Positions 35,007-42,686 of a stretch of 64,000 bases of DNA are shown here, piece by piece; within the stretch, counting starts at the first letter, position 1, and each line of letters starts with the position of its first letter. Below the pieces are notes generated by a model. That model searched no databases. It saw nothing but the letters and a program-made list of their open reading frames with translations, and was not told where the DNA came from. Source of the DNA: an uncultured Campylobacter sp. Lineage in GTDB: Bacteria > Campylobacterota > Campylobacteria > Campylobacterales > Campylobacteraceae. Location: positions 124,001 to 188,000 of the forward strand of contig NZ_CAURPW010000001.1 in the NCBI RefSeq assembly GCF_963526985.1, given 5' to 3'. The position numbers were made by a program, and so were the translations under genes.

Positions 35007-35543
35007 ATGGACGAAAATATATATAAAGACAGCGGTAGCGAGGATACGATACTGCCTGAGGATGAAAACCCTTTCCGCAACGAGCTAAAAACCTCGCCGA
35101 ATATAAAAACTAGCTTAAGCGGCACCGTGACAGAACTGGGTTCAAATCAAGCGAAAACGAATTTTTTTGCTAGCGAAGAGATGGCGTCTGACGCCGAAGG
35201 GCTTATTCACAGCGGCTTTGTTTTCTCGGCGGCTAGCTATGCGGCGATGGCTGCGGTAAACGAAACCTTTAGCGTCGTGATAGGGGCTAAGATACATTTT
35301 TTCGCCCCTACCAAGATCGGCGAAAACGTGGAATTTGATGCTAGGGCCCAGTTTAACGATAGCGCTAAACGCGAAGTAAGAGTGATCGGCAAAACGCGCG
35401 ATATCAAGGTTTTTGAGGGTACGTTTCAAGTGGTTGTTTTAGAAGATCACGTATTTAAAATTTATAAAGCCAACGTCCAAAAACAAGCCGCCCAAAGACA
35501 AAGAAGCCGAGCAAAAGCCGAGGAAGAGGCACAAAACTCCTAA
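35007..35543 (+). CDS. Hotdog-fold protein (Cj0977 type)
   Basis: 178 residues. The hotdog domain (about 45-150) includes HSGFVFSAASYAAMAAVNE, split around the long central helix, and IHFFAPTKIGENV. It resembles C. jejuni Cj0977, a sigma-28-dependent virulence protein that binds acyl-CoA-like ligands and is encoded next to cmoB there as well. Here it is nine bases after cmoB, with no room for a separate sigma-28 promoter in the gap. Confidence 0.8.
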   Translation: MDENIYKDSGSEDTILPEDENPFRNELKTSPNIKTSLSGTVTELGSNQAKTNFFASEEMASDAEGLIHSGFVFSAASYAAMAAVNETFSVVIGAKIHFFAPTKIGENVEFDARAQFNDSAKREVRVIGKTRDIKVFEGTFQVVVLEDHVFKIYKANVQKQAAQRQRSRAKAEEEAQNS

Positions 35544-35576
35544 TTTTGCTTAAATTTACGGTAAATTTAAGCAAAA
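35544..35576 (+). terminator. Perfect 15-base hairpin after the hotdog gene
   Basis: Arms of 15 bases, each containing AAATTT (35544-35558 and 35562-35576), enclose a CGG loop and begin at the base after the stop codon. There is no T run after it, so it may stabilise the 3' end or stop the polymerase on the opposite strand rather than act as a standard terminator. Confidence 0.6.
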
Positions 35577-35721
35577 GGCGCAGGTCAAATATGCATTTTT
35601 GCTTTATTGATTTTACGCATCCGTCGGTAAATCGCGGAGGAATGATTTAAATTCACGCTAACTTTAGAGTGGGGCGTTATAATTTTATCAAATTTGGCTT
35701 TGGGCTTTTTGCTGCGTTTGC

Positions 35722-35868
35722 TACTTGCAGACGAGCGCTTTTGAGAGGGATTTTTGTCGTACTCGTAGCTGCAAGCAGAGGAAATTTTATCCAGGGTAGG
35801 CTCCTGCCTAGCCTTGGTTAAATTTCTGCACGACTTTAAATTTGTCTTGCGATACTTTGCATTATCGC
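35722..35868 (+). repeat. Palindromic element A, copy A4
   Basis: It has CGAGCGCTTTTGAGAGGG (35732), inner arms GGAAATTT (near 35780) and AAATTTC (near 35820), the tip AGGCTCCTGCCT and the 3' flank CTTGCGATACTTTGC. An extra hairpin module with CTGCAAGCAGAGG is inserted in the left half. The gap 35577-35721 shows nothing else. Confidence 0.65.
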
Positions 35869-35876
35869 TTTACGTT

Positions 35877-36212
35877 TAAATTTGAAGCTAAATTTACAAA
35901 TTTTGAGTTGCCAAGACCCGCACCTTGAAAATGTAAATTTAGAGTCGCTACGCGACAGCGCTAAATTTAATCTGCACGCAGTGCAGCAACATCTCACGCG
36001 CAGTGGGGATGGTGGGGGTTCTGCGTCTCTGCGCTAGCAGCCGCGAGCAGACCGTAGGTAGTTCTGCTCGCAGTTACGAGCCGCAGGCGAAGTAAAGCCC
36101 CTTCCGCCTACAAAAAAGAATTTGAAAATCTAACGCCTGATGACAAATTTTGGAGTTTAAAGACGCGGGTCTCGGTGCACAAAATGCAAAACCATCAAAT
36201 TTGAAGTCAAAT
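35877..36212 (+). repeat. Terminal-inverted-repeat element C, copy C2
   Basis: The left end CCAAGACCCGCACCTTGAAAAT (written in parts: CCAAGACCCGCACC, TTGAAAAT) and the right end TTTAAAGACGCGGGTCTCGG match C1 and C4. CTGCACGCAGTGCAGCAAC and ATCTCACG are shared with C1. The centre is longer than in C1 and holds its own perfect hairpin, GCGAGCAGA (36043-36051) with TCTGCTCGC (36063-36071). It follows A4 directly, as C1 follows A1. Confidence 0.7.
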
Positions 36213-36259
36213 TTGCCCGAATCAAATTTAATCTAAAATTTAAGCCAAAAGGAGCGAAA

Positions 36260-37372
36260 ATGCTTGGCAAAACGTTAAAAACAGTTGGAATAGTCGGCGC
36301 TTTGGCGCTATTTTTAGGTATATTTTTAAATTTACAAGGAGAACAGATGAATCATAAAACAAAGGAGCCTGCGGCCGCGAACAAAACGATCGTGCTAGCG
36401 GGCGGGTGCTTTTGGGGCACGGAGGCCTATCTCAAGCAGCTTCCCGGCGTGGTGAGCACCTACACGGGCTACGCAAACTCAAAGGTGCCAAACCCTAGCT
36501 ACGAGCAGGTCTGTACGGGCGACACGAACGCCGCCGAGGCCGTCTGGGTCGAATACGACGAGTACGTGATCGACCTGCCGCATTTGCTCAAATTTTACTT
36601 TAACACCATCGATCCCACCAGCCTAAACAAACAAGGCGGCGACCGCGGCACGCAGTACCGCACGGGCATTTACTACACCGATGCGGCAGACGAGCCGGCG
36701 ATCAGAGCCTTTATCGCCGAACAGCAAAAAAACTACAAAGCGCCCATCGTAACAGAGGTCGCGCCGCTAGAAAATATCTACAAAGCCGAGGAGTATCACC
36801 AGGACTATCTGGACAAAAACCCGCACGGCTACTGCCACGTGACCTTTGAGAGCCTGCCTAAAAAGGGCGAAATTTTGAGCGATAAAAAGCGAGATATGAA
36901 GCAAAATTTGCAAAACTACAAAAACAAAGACGACGCAACGCTAAAAAATGAACTAAGCGCCATCTCCTACGACGTCGTAAAGCACGCCGCGACCGAGCGA
37001 CCGCACAGTAGCGAGCTAAACGACGAGGAGCGTATCGGTATCTACGTCGATATCACTAACGGTCAGCCGCTTTTTAGCTCGTACGATAAATTTGATGCGG
37101 GCTGCGGTTGGCCGAGCTTTACTAAGCCGATCGACGCGAGCCTAATCGCCGAAAAGTCCGATCTATCGCACGGCATGGTGCGCACCGAGGTCAAGACTGC
37201 GATGTCGGACTCGCACTTGGGGCACGTATTTGACGACGGTCCGAGCGACAAAGGAGGGCTAAGATACTGCATAAACGGCGCTGCGCTTAGGTTTGTGCCA
37301 AAGGAGGAAATGGAGAAGGAAGGGTATGGGTATTTGATACCGTATCTCGACGCACAGTATTCTAAAAAATAA
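36260..37372 (+). CDS. msrAB: Membrane-anchored MsrA-MsrB fusion
   Basis: Repairs both methionine sulfoxide epimers. Residues 7-28 form a membrane anchor or signal. MsrA follows, with the catalytic GGCFWGTEAY near residue 48. MsrB occupies about 235-365 with GCGWPSF and the catalytic RYCINGAAL. The total is 370 residues. Two in-frame starts each have a strong SD: 36260 (AAAGGAGCGAAA) gives the anchored form, and 36347 (AAGGAGAACAG) gives a form without the anchor. It stands alone between repeat clusters. Confidence 0.92.
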   Translation: MLGKTLKTVGIVGALALFLGIFLNLQGEQMNHKTKEPAAANKTIVLAGGCFWGTEAYLKQLPGVVSTYTGYANSKVPNPSYEQVCTGDTNAAEAVWVEYDEYVIDLPHLLKFYFNTIDPTSLNKQGGDRGTQYRTGIYYTDAADEPAIRAFIAEQQKNYKAPIVTEVAPLENIYKAEEYHQDYLDKNPHGYCHVTFESLPKKGEILSDKKRDMKQNLQNYKNKDDATLKNELSAISYDVVKHAATERPHSSELNDEERIGIYVDITNGQPLFSSYDKFDAGCGWPSFTKPIDASLIAEKSDLSHGMVRTEVKTAMSDSHLGHVFDDGPSDKGGLRYCINGAALRFVPKEEMEKEGYGYLIPYLDAQYSKK

Positions 37373-37494
37373 CGGCTCGTTTTTTTCCTTTATACGTCGT
37401 TGGAAATTTTGCCGAAGCTCGGTTACGTATTTCGTATACGCGCCCTCGCTCGGCTTATTTCCGCCTCGTCTAAAGAAAAAATACTTCACCTTAA
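37373..37494 (+). repeat. Palindromic element B, copy B2
   Basis: Directly after the msrAB stop. The stem GCCGAAGC (near 37411) pairs with GCTCGGC (near 37447) around TACGTATTTCGTATACGCG. Outer bases CGTTTTTTTCCTTTATACG (37378) pair with the TAAAGAAAAAATAC segment near 37470. The 3' flank AATACTTCACCTT corresponds to the A/B motif. Confidence 0.65.
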
Positions 37495-37514
37495 CTCTTT
37501 AGGCTCAAAGTTGG

Positions 37515-37910
37515 AGTCAAATTCGGTTAAATTCGCAAATTTGGCTTTAAATTTTACCCGCCGAGACCCGCATCTTGAAAACTCAAATTTAAAATTTGCG
37601 ACGCTTTGCGTAAGCAAAGCCATGTCGCCACCTCTAACGTGCAGTGGGGTTGGTGGGGGTTTGGGGGCGGAAGGGGCGACGCTCTACTTCGCTTCGCTCG
37701 TAGCTGCAAGCAGACCGTAAGTAGAAACCACTTCCGCCACCCAAGAAAAAGAGAAAGGCGGATACAAAAGGGAGCTCTTTTGCTTCGGCTTTGCCTCGCC
37801 TTGTGCTTAGCTGCACTTCGTTTGTTACTGTTAGGACGCGCTCTCTTTGGGAGGTGCTAGCAGAGCGTAATTCAAGTCTCTTCCCCCCCCCTTAACAAGA
37901 AAATCAAGAT
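37515..37910 (+). repeat. Terminal-inverted-repeat element C, copy C3 (right end missing)
   Basis: The left end GCCGAGACCCGCATCTTG is intact at 37560. A hairpin GCGACGCTTTGC-GTAA-GCAAAGCCATGTCGC (37598-37628, in parts) follows. The centre is expanded and includes CTGCAAGCAGACCG and GGCGGAAG/CTTCCGCC arms. A second C-like core (AGCGTAATTCAAG then a run of nine C at 37883-37891) lies at the right. No right terminal repeat is present before C4 starts. Confidence 0.6.
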
Positions 37911-37953
37911 AAAAATACGATAAAACTGTATAGAAATTTTACATTCAAATTTG

Positions 37954-38241
37954 AAGTCAAATTTGCGAATTTCGGCTTCAAATTTTATCCACCGAGACCC
38001 GTATCTTGAAAATGCCAAATTTAAACTCGCGACGCTTTGCCTGCAAGGCAAAGCAGTGTCGCTACCTTAAAAGCGTCGTAGAGGGAGGGATTAAAGGGGG
38101 TGGGGAGCGACTTCGCAATTTAAGCCCCCCACCCCCTTTACAATAAAGTAAAAAATAATCTCAAAAGGTTGTTTTTTACGAAGAGAATTTAACTAAATTT
38201 GACTAATTTAAATTTAGCGTCTTAAAGATGCGGGTCTGGGC
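37954..38241 (+). repeat. Terminal-inverted-repeat element C, copy C4
   Basis: Full-length relative of C1. Terminal pair: CCGAGACCCGTATCTT (37993) and TCTTAAAGATGCGGGTCT (38220-38237). The GCGACGCTTTGCC/GGCAAAGCAGTGTCGC hairpin is at 38018-38052. The central stem is TAAAGGGGGTGGGG (38092-38105) with its exact complement (38127-38140), around the loop AGCGACTTCGCAATTTAAG. Bases 38242-38388 hold nothing recognisable. Confidence 0.75.
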
Positions 38242-38388
38242 GAGCCAGATATAAATCCGCGCTAAATACAGTAGTTCATTTTGCGGTGTAGGCGGGCAGA
38301 GCTGTTTTGCATATCGGCAGGTGCGAGCGAAGTTCTAGTCGCCAAAAAAAACGGAGGTTTATTTGCCTTGCTCTTTTAGCGCCTTTAT

Positions 38389-38646
38389 CTATTCAAGCTC
38401 TTTTAGCTGCGCAAAATCGGCGTGCAATTTTTCGCGGATTTTAAAAATTTGCGCGCCTACATCGGTAAAATCGCGGTAATAATCCTTAAATTTCGGATAG
38501 TTTTTCGACATTTCTGCAAAGTTTTTAACCGGTTTGCCCGCATCTTTTACCATATTTACGGTTTTAGTAAATTTTCCGCTTTGGCTCCTTTTTAGCGTTT
38601 TAAAGATGCGGGTATACGCGCGTAAAATTTGCAAAATTAGACCCAA
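38389..38646 (-). CDS. Small basic protein of unknown function
   Basis: An 85-codon frame, basic, with predicted helices (GKPVKNFAEMSKNYPKFKDYY). No family is recognised and no good SD is seen. Its first 25 codons include the sequence ACCCGCATCTTTAAAACGCTAAA at 38588-38610, the end of a C-type repeat, so at least the N terminus is repeat-derived. A shorter start inside the frame is possible. Confidence 0.35.
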   Translation of the reverse strand: MGLILQILRAYTRIFKTLKRSQSGKFTKTVNMVKDAGKPVKNFAEMSKNYPKFKDYYRDFTDVGAQIFKIREKLHADFAQLKELE

Positions 38647-38746
38647 AATCCAAGCAGTAAAACCGAGTTAAATTTGCCGCTTGGATTTGCTTTTAAATTT
38701 AGCGAGCATCAAATTTACCCGCCAAATCAAAAGCCAAAATCAAAAT

Positions 38747-40336
38747 TTAAACCGTCGCCCCTTCGTTCATCGCGGCGTATTCTTCAAAGGTTCCCTTAAA
38801 ATCGACGATTTCGCCGTTGCCTTTTAGGTGGATGATGCGGTTAGCGAAGGCGTCGATGAGCTCTCTGTCGTGGCTCACGCAGATGACGTTGCCGCCGAAT
38901 TTATACAGCGCCTCGCCTAGAGCGATGATGGCTTCGAGGTCTAGGTGGTTGTTTGGCTCGTCTAGCACGAGCAGGTTGCCGCGCTCTAGCATCAGGCGGC
39001 TTAGCATTAGACGGTGTTTCTCGCCGCCGCTTAGGCTGCCGACGGCTTTTTCCTGCTCGGCGCCGCTAAATAGCATCCTGCCTAGGCACTTGCGGATCTC
39101 GTCTAGGTCCTTGTTGTTTTCGTCTTGCAGCCACTCGTAGAGTTTGAGCTCGCCGGTGATTTTATTTGTCGTGTCCTGCGCGAAGTAGCTAGGTTCTATC
39201 GTCGCGCCCACGTGTACATCGCCGCTATCTGGGGCGACCTCGCCGATGATGATTTTAGCCAGCGTGCTTTTGCCTACGCCGTTTGCGCCGATGATAGCGA
39301 CTTTGTCATTTTTTTCGAGCTTGAAGCTAAAATTTTCAAACAAAACCTTGTCGTATCTTTTGCTAATGCCGCGCACCTCTAGGATCTCGTTGCCGATGTC
39401 GCGCTTGGTGCGGAAAAGTATGCTAGGATCGCGTCTGCTTGATACCTTGATCTCCTCGATGTCGAGTTTGTTTAGCTGCTTTTGACGGCTCGTGGCTTGG
39501 CGGGCTTTGCTCGCGTTTGCCGAGAATCGCGCGATAAATTTCTCCAGCTCCTCTTTTTCTTTTAGCTTTTTGTCGCGCTCCATCTCGTGCTGTTTGGCAA
39601 CCAGCGTCGAGGCGATGTACCAGTCGTCGTAGTTGCCGGCAAACTGCCTGATTTTCTTAAAATCCACGTCTAGTATGTGCGTGCAAACGGCGTTTAAAAA
39701 GTGGCGGTCGTGGCTGATTAGCACCATAGTGCCTTCGTGGCGGTTTAGCTCGTTTTCTAGCCACTTTATGTTCTCGATATCAAGGTTGTTGGTGGGCTCG
39801 TCGAGGAAAAGGATGTCGGGCTTTGGAAATAGCACTTGAGCGAGCAGGACTTTAAATTTATCCGAGTTTTCGACCTCGCTCATCGGCTTTTCAAAGTCGC
39901 TAAAGCCAAGCGAGCTTAGGATTTTCTCGATCCTGACCTCGTACTCGTAGCTAGGATCCTCCTCGGCGCTTATCATCTCAAGTTGCGCTAGGCGGTCGTT
40001 TACGGCGTCGGTAAACTCCTCGCTCATGTAGAGCTGCTCTTTTTCTTTTACCGCGTCGTAGAGGCGTTTGTTGCCGTATAGCACGGCGTCTTTTACGCTA
40101 AAGTTTTCAAACGCGAACTGATCTTGACCTAGCACACCTACTTTTAGCCCGTTTTCGATGACGATCTCGCCACTGTTTGCCTCGATCTCGCCTGCAAGGA
40201 TTTTTAGAAACGTCGATTTTCCCGCGCCGTTTGCGCCGATGAGACCGTAGCGGTTGCCGCGAGTGAGTTTTAGATTTACGTCCTCAAATAGCAGCTGCGC
40301 GTTAAATCTCATTAATAAATTTTTTACTTCAAGCAT
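38747..40336 (-). CDS. ABC-F translation factor (YbiT-like)
   Basis: 529 residues with two ABC domains and no membrane part. The first has GLIGANGAGKST (about 32-43) and FLDEPTNNLD; its signature motif is degenerate (SEVENSDKFKV), as in YbiT. The second has AIIGANGVGKST (about 348-359), SLSGGEKHR and VLDEPNNHLD. ABC-F proteins act at the ribosomal E site, relieving stalls or giving antibiotic resistance. YbiT-type members are house-keeping rather than resistance forms. Confidence 0.9.
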   Translation of the reverse strand: MLEVKNLLMRFNAQLLFEDVNLKLTRGNRYGLIGANGAGKSTFLKILAGEIEANSGEIVIENGLKVGVLGQDQFAFENFSVKDAVLYGNKRLYDAVKEKEQLYMSEEFTDAVNDRLAQLEMISAEEDPSYEYEVRIEKILSSLGFSDFEKPMSEVENSDKFKVLLAQVLFPKPDILFLDEPTNNLDIENIKWLENELNRHEGTMVLISHDRHFLNAVCTHILDVDFKKIRQFAGNYDDWYIASTLVAKQHEMERDKKLKEKEELEKFIARFSANASKARQATSRQKQLNKLDIEEIKVSSRRDPSILFRTKRDIGNEILEVRGISKRYDKVLFENFSFKLEKNDKVAIIGANGVGKSTLAKIIIGEVAPDSGDVHVGATIEPSYFAQDTTNKITGELKLYEWLQDENNKDLDEIRKCLGRMLFSGAEQEKAVGSLSGGEKHRLMLSRLMLERGNLLVLDEPNNHLDLEAIIALGEALYKFGGNVICVSHDRELIDAFANRIIHLKGNGEIVDFKGTFEEYAAMNEGATV

Positions 40337-40566
40337 ATTTTTCCTTAAATTTGACTTTTTAAACCGTAGATTTTGCCAAAAAGTCGTTTAAAATCAGTAT
40401 AAACTTCGGCAAAACGGCGTAGCGTGCTATTTGGGTAGGTTATAAAACGAGCTTAGATTTGATAAGTTTATCTTTTTGTCGGTAAAACTGCGCCGCTTTT
40501 AGCTTAAAGTCTAAATTTTCGCTAAAATCCCTCATAAAATCCACGCAATCAAAGGCCGAAACAAAA

Positions 40567-41424
40567 ATGCGCATCGCAAAAATCCGCGCCAAAAATATCC
40601 TCTCGCGCTCCAAAATCGGCAGCGGAGGCTACGCGATCAACCCGTACGTAGGCTGCCCGCACGGCTGCATCTACTGCTATGCCGAGTTTATGCGCGGCGT
40701 CACCGGGCACGAGGAGGCGTGGGGCGAGTTTTTGGACGTGAAGGAGTTTGACGCGGCGAGTTTAGTTAAATTTGCGGGCTTGCACGGCGGCGAACGCGTA
40801 TTTATGAGCTCGGTTACGGACTGCTACAACCCGTACGAGGCGCGCTTTGGAGCTACGCGCAAAGTCCTCGAGGCGGTTGCGGGCTCGGATATAAACCTGC
40901 AAATTTTAACCAAATCAAGCCTCGTGACGCGCGATATAGACTTGCTGCAAACCATGCCAAACGTTCGCGTAGGCGTGAGTTTGAGCGTGGTAGACGAAAA
41001 CCTGCGCCGCACGCTGGAGCCTCGCGCAAGCTCCGTAGCGGCAAGGATCGCAGCAATAAAAAAACTGCGCGCCGCGGGAGTGAAAACCTATATCTCCGTC
41101 GCGCCGATTTTTCCGCAGATCACGCCAGTTTTTGATATCATATCCCGCTACGGCAACGCGGCGGATGAAATTTGGTTTGATAGGTTAAACCTCTATCCGA
41201 ATTTTCGCGATAAAATTCTATCCTTTATCGGGCGAAATTTTCCCGCGCTTTTACCGCTTTATAAGCAAATTTATCTTTTTGGCGAGGACGGCTATTTTGA
41301 GCAGTTAGCGGATGAGATCAGGCTTGCTGCGCAGGAGAAATTCGGAAGCCGGAGCGGCGAGAGGGTTAGGATATTTTTTGAGCGAAGAAAATCCGGCGCA
41401 GATAAATTTGAAAGGCGAAAATGA
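40567..41424 (+). CDS. Radical SAM protein, SPL-like family
   Basis: 285 residues. The cluster motif C-x3-C-x2-C is in GCPHGCIYCYAEF (about 31-43), preceded by NPYVG, and typical of the COG1533 spore-photolyase-like group. Radical SAM barrel strands follow (VFMSSVTDCYNPYE, LQILTKSS). The reaction is unknown in non-sporulating bacteria; DNA or nucleotide repair is often proposed. It overlaps the hydrolase gene by four bases. Confidence 0.85.
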   Translation: MRIAKIRAKNILSRSKIGSGGYAINPYVGCPHGCIYCYAEFMRGVTGHEEAWGEFLDVKEFDAASLVKFAGLHGGERVFMSSVTDCYNPYEARFGATRKVLEAVAGSDINLQILTKSSLVTRDIDLLQTMPNVRVGVSLSVVDENLRRTLEPRASSVAARIAAIKKLRAAGVKTYISVAPIFPQITPVFDIISRYGNAADEIWFDRLNLYPNFRDKILSFIGRNFPALLPLYKQIYLFGEDGYFEQLADEIRLAAQEKFGSRSGERVRIFFERRKSGADKFERRK

Positions 41425-42269
41425 ACGTAATTTTACGGCTTGGCATTATAGTTTTGATCCTATATATCGCGGTTTTGGCGCTACTTTATTTTTTTCAAGA
41501 GAGGCTGATATTTTTCCCGAGCAAGCTAGAGCCAAACCATGATTTTAGCTTTGATCAGCCGTTTGAGGAGATAAATTTAGACGTAAACGGTACGCGCATA
41601 AGCGGGCTTAAATTTTTAGCGCAGGGCGGTCGTCGTGAGCGAATTTACGGCGACGTGCACGATGCGAGCGGCGAAGGAAAGGCAAAAAACGGCGCGGCGA
41701 TATTTTTCCACGGCAATGCCGGCAATCTGCAAGGCTGGGGCGGTTACGCACGGTTTTTTACGGATTTGGGCTATGATTTTTATCTGTTTGACTACCGAGG
41801 CTACGGCAAGAGCGGCGGCGAGATAGGCTCGCAGGAGCAGCTTTATGCGGATGCGGACGCGATGATGCGGCTGGTTTTAGAGGAGTATGATGCGGGCGAG
41901 GTCGCGGCGGTCGGATACTCGGTAGGCAGCGGACTGGCGGCTCGCGAGGCGCTAAAATACGGCGCTAAGCGGCTAGTTTTGATCGCGCCTTATTTTAGCC
42001 TAGAGGAGCTAGCGCGAGAGAAAATGCCGTTCGTGCCGAAATTTTTAATCAAATATAAAATCCCTACGTTTGAGTTTGTCGGCGGTTTTGGCGGGCCGGT
42101 GACGATATTTCACGGCGAGCATGACGAGCTAATCGGCGTGGATAACTCGCGCAGATTGCTTAAATTTCTAAAGCCCGGAGATAAAATTTACGAACTAAAC
42201 GCCGGACACAACGATATCCTAGGCCTAAGCGAGCTTTGGGAAAAATTAGCGCAGAAGCTTAGCAAGTAG
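41421..42269 (+). CDS. Membrane-anchored alpha/beta hydrolase
   Basis: 282 residues with an N-terminal membrane helix (about 4-24) followed by the ERLIFFPS motif usual in this YfhR/BEM46-like family. HGNAGN is the oxyanion region, GYSVGSG carries the serine nucleophile (about 170), and HGEHDEL and AGHND give the aspartate and histidine. The substrate is unknown. It is coupled to the radical SAM gene. Confidence 0.85.
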   Translation: MNVILRLGIIVLILYIAVLALLYFFQERLIFFPSKLEPNHDFSFDQPFEEINLDVNGTRISGLKFLAQGGRRERIYGDVHDASGEGKAKNGAAIFFHGNAGNLQGWGGYARFFTDLGYDFYLFDYRGYGKSGGEIGSQEQLYADADAMMRLVLEEYDAGEVAAVGYSVGSGLAAREALKYGAKRLVLIAPYFSLEELAREKMPFVPKFLIKYKIPTFEFVGGFGGPVTIFHGEHDELIGVDNSRRLLKFLKPGDKIYELNAGHNDILGLSELWEKLAQKLSK

Positions 42270-42628
42270 GGCGGGGCTGCGGCGGTAAATTTGACGAAGT
42301 AGACTGAAGTTTGGCCGTTTAACGGTGAATTTGCTCGCTCGGGTTATCCTTTTCCTTGCAGCGCAACGGCTAAATATCGGTGAGCAAGGAAACAAATAAA
42401 AAATCCTAAATATATTTGGAAGCTTAAAAGACGAGGCTAAACTTGCCGCATGGACGACGGCGGCAAAGATTTTCGTTAAATTTGGATAAACCGTGCGCCA
42501 AGGTAAATTTAACCAAATAGCAACAGCAGTATAAAATTAAAACGATAAATGATCGCTAGTTCTTAAATTTTACCGCATAAAGCACCCAAAATAATTTTAA
42601 AGCAATAGACTATTTCGTGCCGGTAAAA
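42270..42628. other. Non-coding spacer with possible gene remnant
   Basis: No intact gene is seen. A short frame near 42425-42490 reads KDEAKLAAWTTAAKIFVKFG before a stop, which may be a remnant of a lost gene or chance. AAATTT hexamers are frequent. Confidence 0.3.
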
Positions 42629-42654
42629 GGCGAGCTAGAGTATCTTGGCTCGCC
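42629..42654 (-). terminator. Hairpin after the 343-residue secreted protein gene
   Basis: On the minus strand GGCGAGC-CAAGATACTCTA-GCTCGCC is followed by TTTTA. The stem is a perfect seven bases. It lies 33 bases after the stop at 42687. Confidence 0.6.
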
Positions 42655-42686
42655 AGTAACCCTTAGGCGTAAATTTAGCTTTTAAA

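Noticed and set aside
37400..37860. Open frames within the repeat cluster after msrAB
   Set aside because: They consist of element B and C sequence, have odd composition and no ribosome-binding sites.
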